A stretch of DNA of 8,060 bases from the NCBI GenBank assembly GCA_947306285.1, contig CAMZGB010000041.1:1-8060 (forward strand). Direction: 5' to 3'. Origin of the DNA: an uncultured Lachnospira sp. Lineage in GTDB: Bacteria; Bacillota; Clostridia; Lachnospirales; Lachnospiraceae. Below the pieces are notes generated by a model, which was given only the letters and a program-made list of their open reading frames with translations, ran no database searches and had not been told where the DNA came from. Made by a program: the position numbers and the translations under genes. Below are positions 6,934 to 8,060 of the stretch, one piece after another (positions within the stretch are counted from its first letter, which is position 1; each line of letters starts with the position of its first letter).

Positions 6934-8060
6934 TTACTTTCTGTTGTAGTTAATTAAGCAACCTTTCAAGATGATTTCTCTCTCATCATCTGTAAGTGGA
7001 TCCATCTTCAAGGTAAATGGTTTCATCTCATTGTTTTCAACATCCACTACATATGCCTGGAATTCTGTCTCAGCATTTTCAATTGCTGTTCTAATTCCTG
7101 GAATATAAATATAATCATTTAACTTGAATGGCAATTCGTCGTCTTCAAACAAGAATGGCAACATTCCCCAGTTAATTAGGTTTGAACGATATCTCTTTGT
7201 TGCATATTCTTTGGCGATGTTTGCCCATCCGCCTAAAACCTTCTGGCAAGATGCAGCCTGCTCTCTGGCTGAACCATCACCTGGCTTAACCGCATAGATT
7301 GTACTTCCGATTGATACGCAAGTTCTGTCGAAGTCCTTGTCTGGCATCTGTTCTTTGATAACAGTGCGCATTGGCTTAAACTCTGGGAATGCCTCTGATG
7401 GACACTCGCCCTTCTCAACAGCTCTCTCTGCTACCTGGATATCTTTTGCTCTCTGAACATATCCAGGGTCCTTTCTTGAAAGTGCAAACTCTGCAAGTCC
7501 AAGTGGGTTTGATCTATATGATGAAGTCTCTCCCGAAGGAATTAACTCATCTGTAGTTGTAACTGGATCGTGAATCTCAGAAACAACCTTAAGTACCATG
7601 TTCTCCTTAAGGTCAACCATCTCTGGCCAATCCTTAATGTTTGGTCCTAGTTTCAACTCTGCATCTGGGTCAGCCTTGCCCTTTGAATCGAATACTCTAT
7701 TTTCATAGATGCTCTTATCAAAGTGATACTTCTGTCCTGAGTATTCAACATCCAAATCTGTAGCTGGTGTTAGGAAGCCTTTGTTAACTGCTGTTGCTGC
7801 AATTGATCTAGCATCCATCAAAGCTACTGATGCAATCTGACCATTCTGTAGTTTTGAACCTTCACGGTTAGGGAAGTTACGAGTCGAATGACGAATACTG
7901 AACGCATCATTCGCTGGAGTATCGCCCGCGCCAAAGCAAGGTCCGCAGAACGCAGTCTTAAGAACCGCACCAGTCTCCATAATGTCTGCTGCTGCGCCGT
8001 TCTTAATAAGTTCCATATATACTGGCATAGATGCAGGATAAACACTAAGTGTAAATTCAT
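6934..8060 (-). CDS. Aconitase-superfamily hydratase (YbhJ-like), C-terminal part; N-terminus beyond right edge
   Basis: This is the C-terminal part of a [4Fe-4S] hydratase of the aconitase superfamily. The reading frame is open to base 8060, and a family-like sequence (EFTLSVYPAS) precedes the Met at 8028, so that Met is internal. Counting from it, CGPC at 28-31 supplies two cluster cysteines, and RNFPNR (R50, R55) matches the two substrate-binding arginines of aconitase. Around 157-174, TTDELIPSG then YRSN corresponds to the start of the swivelling domain, with R172 a likely substrate arginine. GDGSAREQ at 250-257 matches the aconitase GxGSSRE loop: the first Ser (S253) and Arg (R255) are kept, but the second Ser is Ala. 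SNLINWGMLPF at 282-292 is also typical. The GDGSAREQ form and the general sequence suggest the E. coli YbhJ-like branch rather than AcnA or AcnB, so the substrate is uncertain: citrate/isocitrate or another hydroxyacid. The first domains, with the third cluster Cys, are outside the window. Confidence 0.88.
   Translation of the reverse strand, partial: EFTLSVYPASMPVYMELIKNGAAADIMETGAVLKTAFCGPCFGAGDTPANDAFSIRHSTRNFPNREGSKLQNGQIASVALMDARSIAATAVNKGFLTPATDLDVEYSGQKYHFDKSIYENRVFDSKGKADPDAELKLGPNIKDWPEMVDLKENMVLKVVSEIHDPVTTTDELIPSGETSSYRSNPLGLAEFALSRKDPGYVQRAKDIQVAERAVEKGECPSEAFPEFKPMRTVIKEQMPDKDFDRTCVSIGSTIYAVKPGDGSAREQAASCQKVLGGWANIAKEYATKRYRSNLINWGMLPFLFEDDELPFKLNDYIYIPGIRTAIENAETEFQAYVVDVENNEMKPFTLKMDPLTDDEREIILKGCLINYNRK

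Noticed and set aside
7233..7418. A 61-codon minus-strand frame inside the hydratase
   Set aside because: It lies within the conserved swivelling domain in another frame and is Arg/Ser-rich as a shadow frame would be.
8026..8028. ATG at 8028 as the start of the hydratase
   Set aside because: The frame stays open to the window edge with family-like sequence before this Met, and the protein would otherwise lack the first aconitase domains. It is an internal Met of a cut gene.

Overview
The window looks like a piece of a low-GC Bacillota chromosome, most likely a clostridial anaerobe of the Lachnospiraceae type. This is inferred from the A/T-rich composition, the purine-rich Shine-Dalgarno sites, the short Firmicutes-style GlgB, a YhaO/YhaN-like nuclease pair, and a lineage-style anchored surface protein. 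No rRNA, tRNA, CRISPR array, insertion sequence or phage gene is visible. All five genes lie on the minus strand and are packed almost end to end, so the layout is described in transcription order, from high to low coordinates.

(1) 8060-6934 holds the C-terminal part of an aconitase-superfamily hydratase that enters from beyond the right edge. It keeps the CGPC iron-sulfur ligands and the swivelling domain. (2) After a 74-base gap comes glgB, a complete 636-residue glycogen branching enzyme. (3) Only 3 bases later comes a 709-residue protein of unknown function, with one N-terminal membrane anchor and a large outside portion that looks partly like a beta-propeller. (4) After a 45-base gap comes a 354-residue SbcD/YhaO-like metallophosphoesterase. 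(5) Overlapping its stop by ATGA is a YhaN/Rad50-like ATPase, cut by the left edge just after its ABC signature motif. This fifth gene is open-ended at the window boundary but is clearly real.

The nuclease and ATPase genes form an obvious functional pair, a DNA-processing complex of the SbcCD/Mre11-Rad50 type. The ATPase carries a membrane hairpin in the middle of its coiled coil where Rad50 has its zinc hook, so the complex is probably held at the membrane. glgB and the anchored protein are tightly linked, but no functional tie can be read from the sequence. I see no terminator in the four gene junctions, so much or all of the block may be co-transcribed. The parts least explained by known biology are the 709-residue protein and its position between glycogen synthesis and the membrane-tethered nuclease pair.
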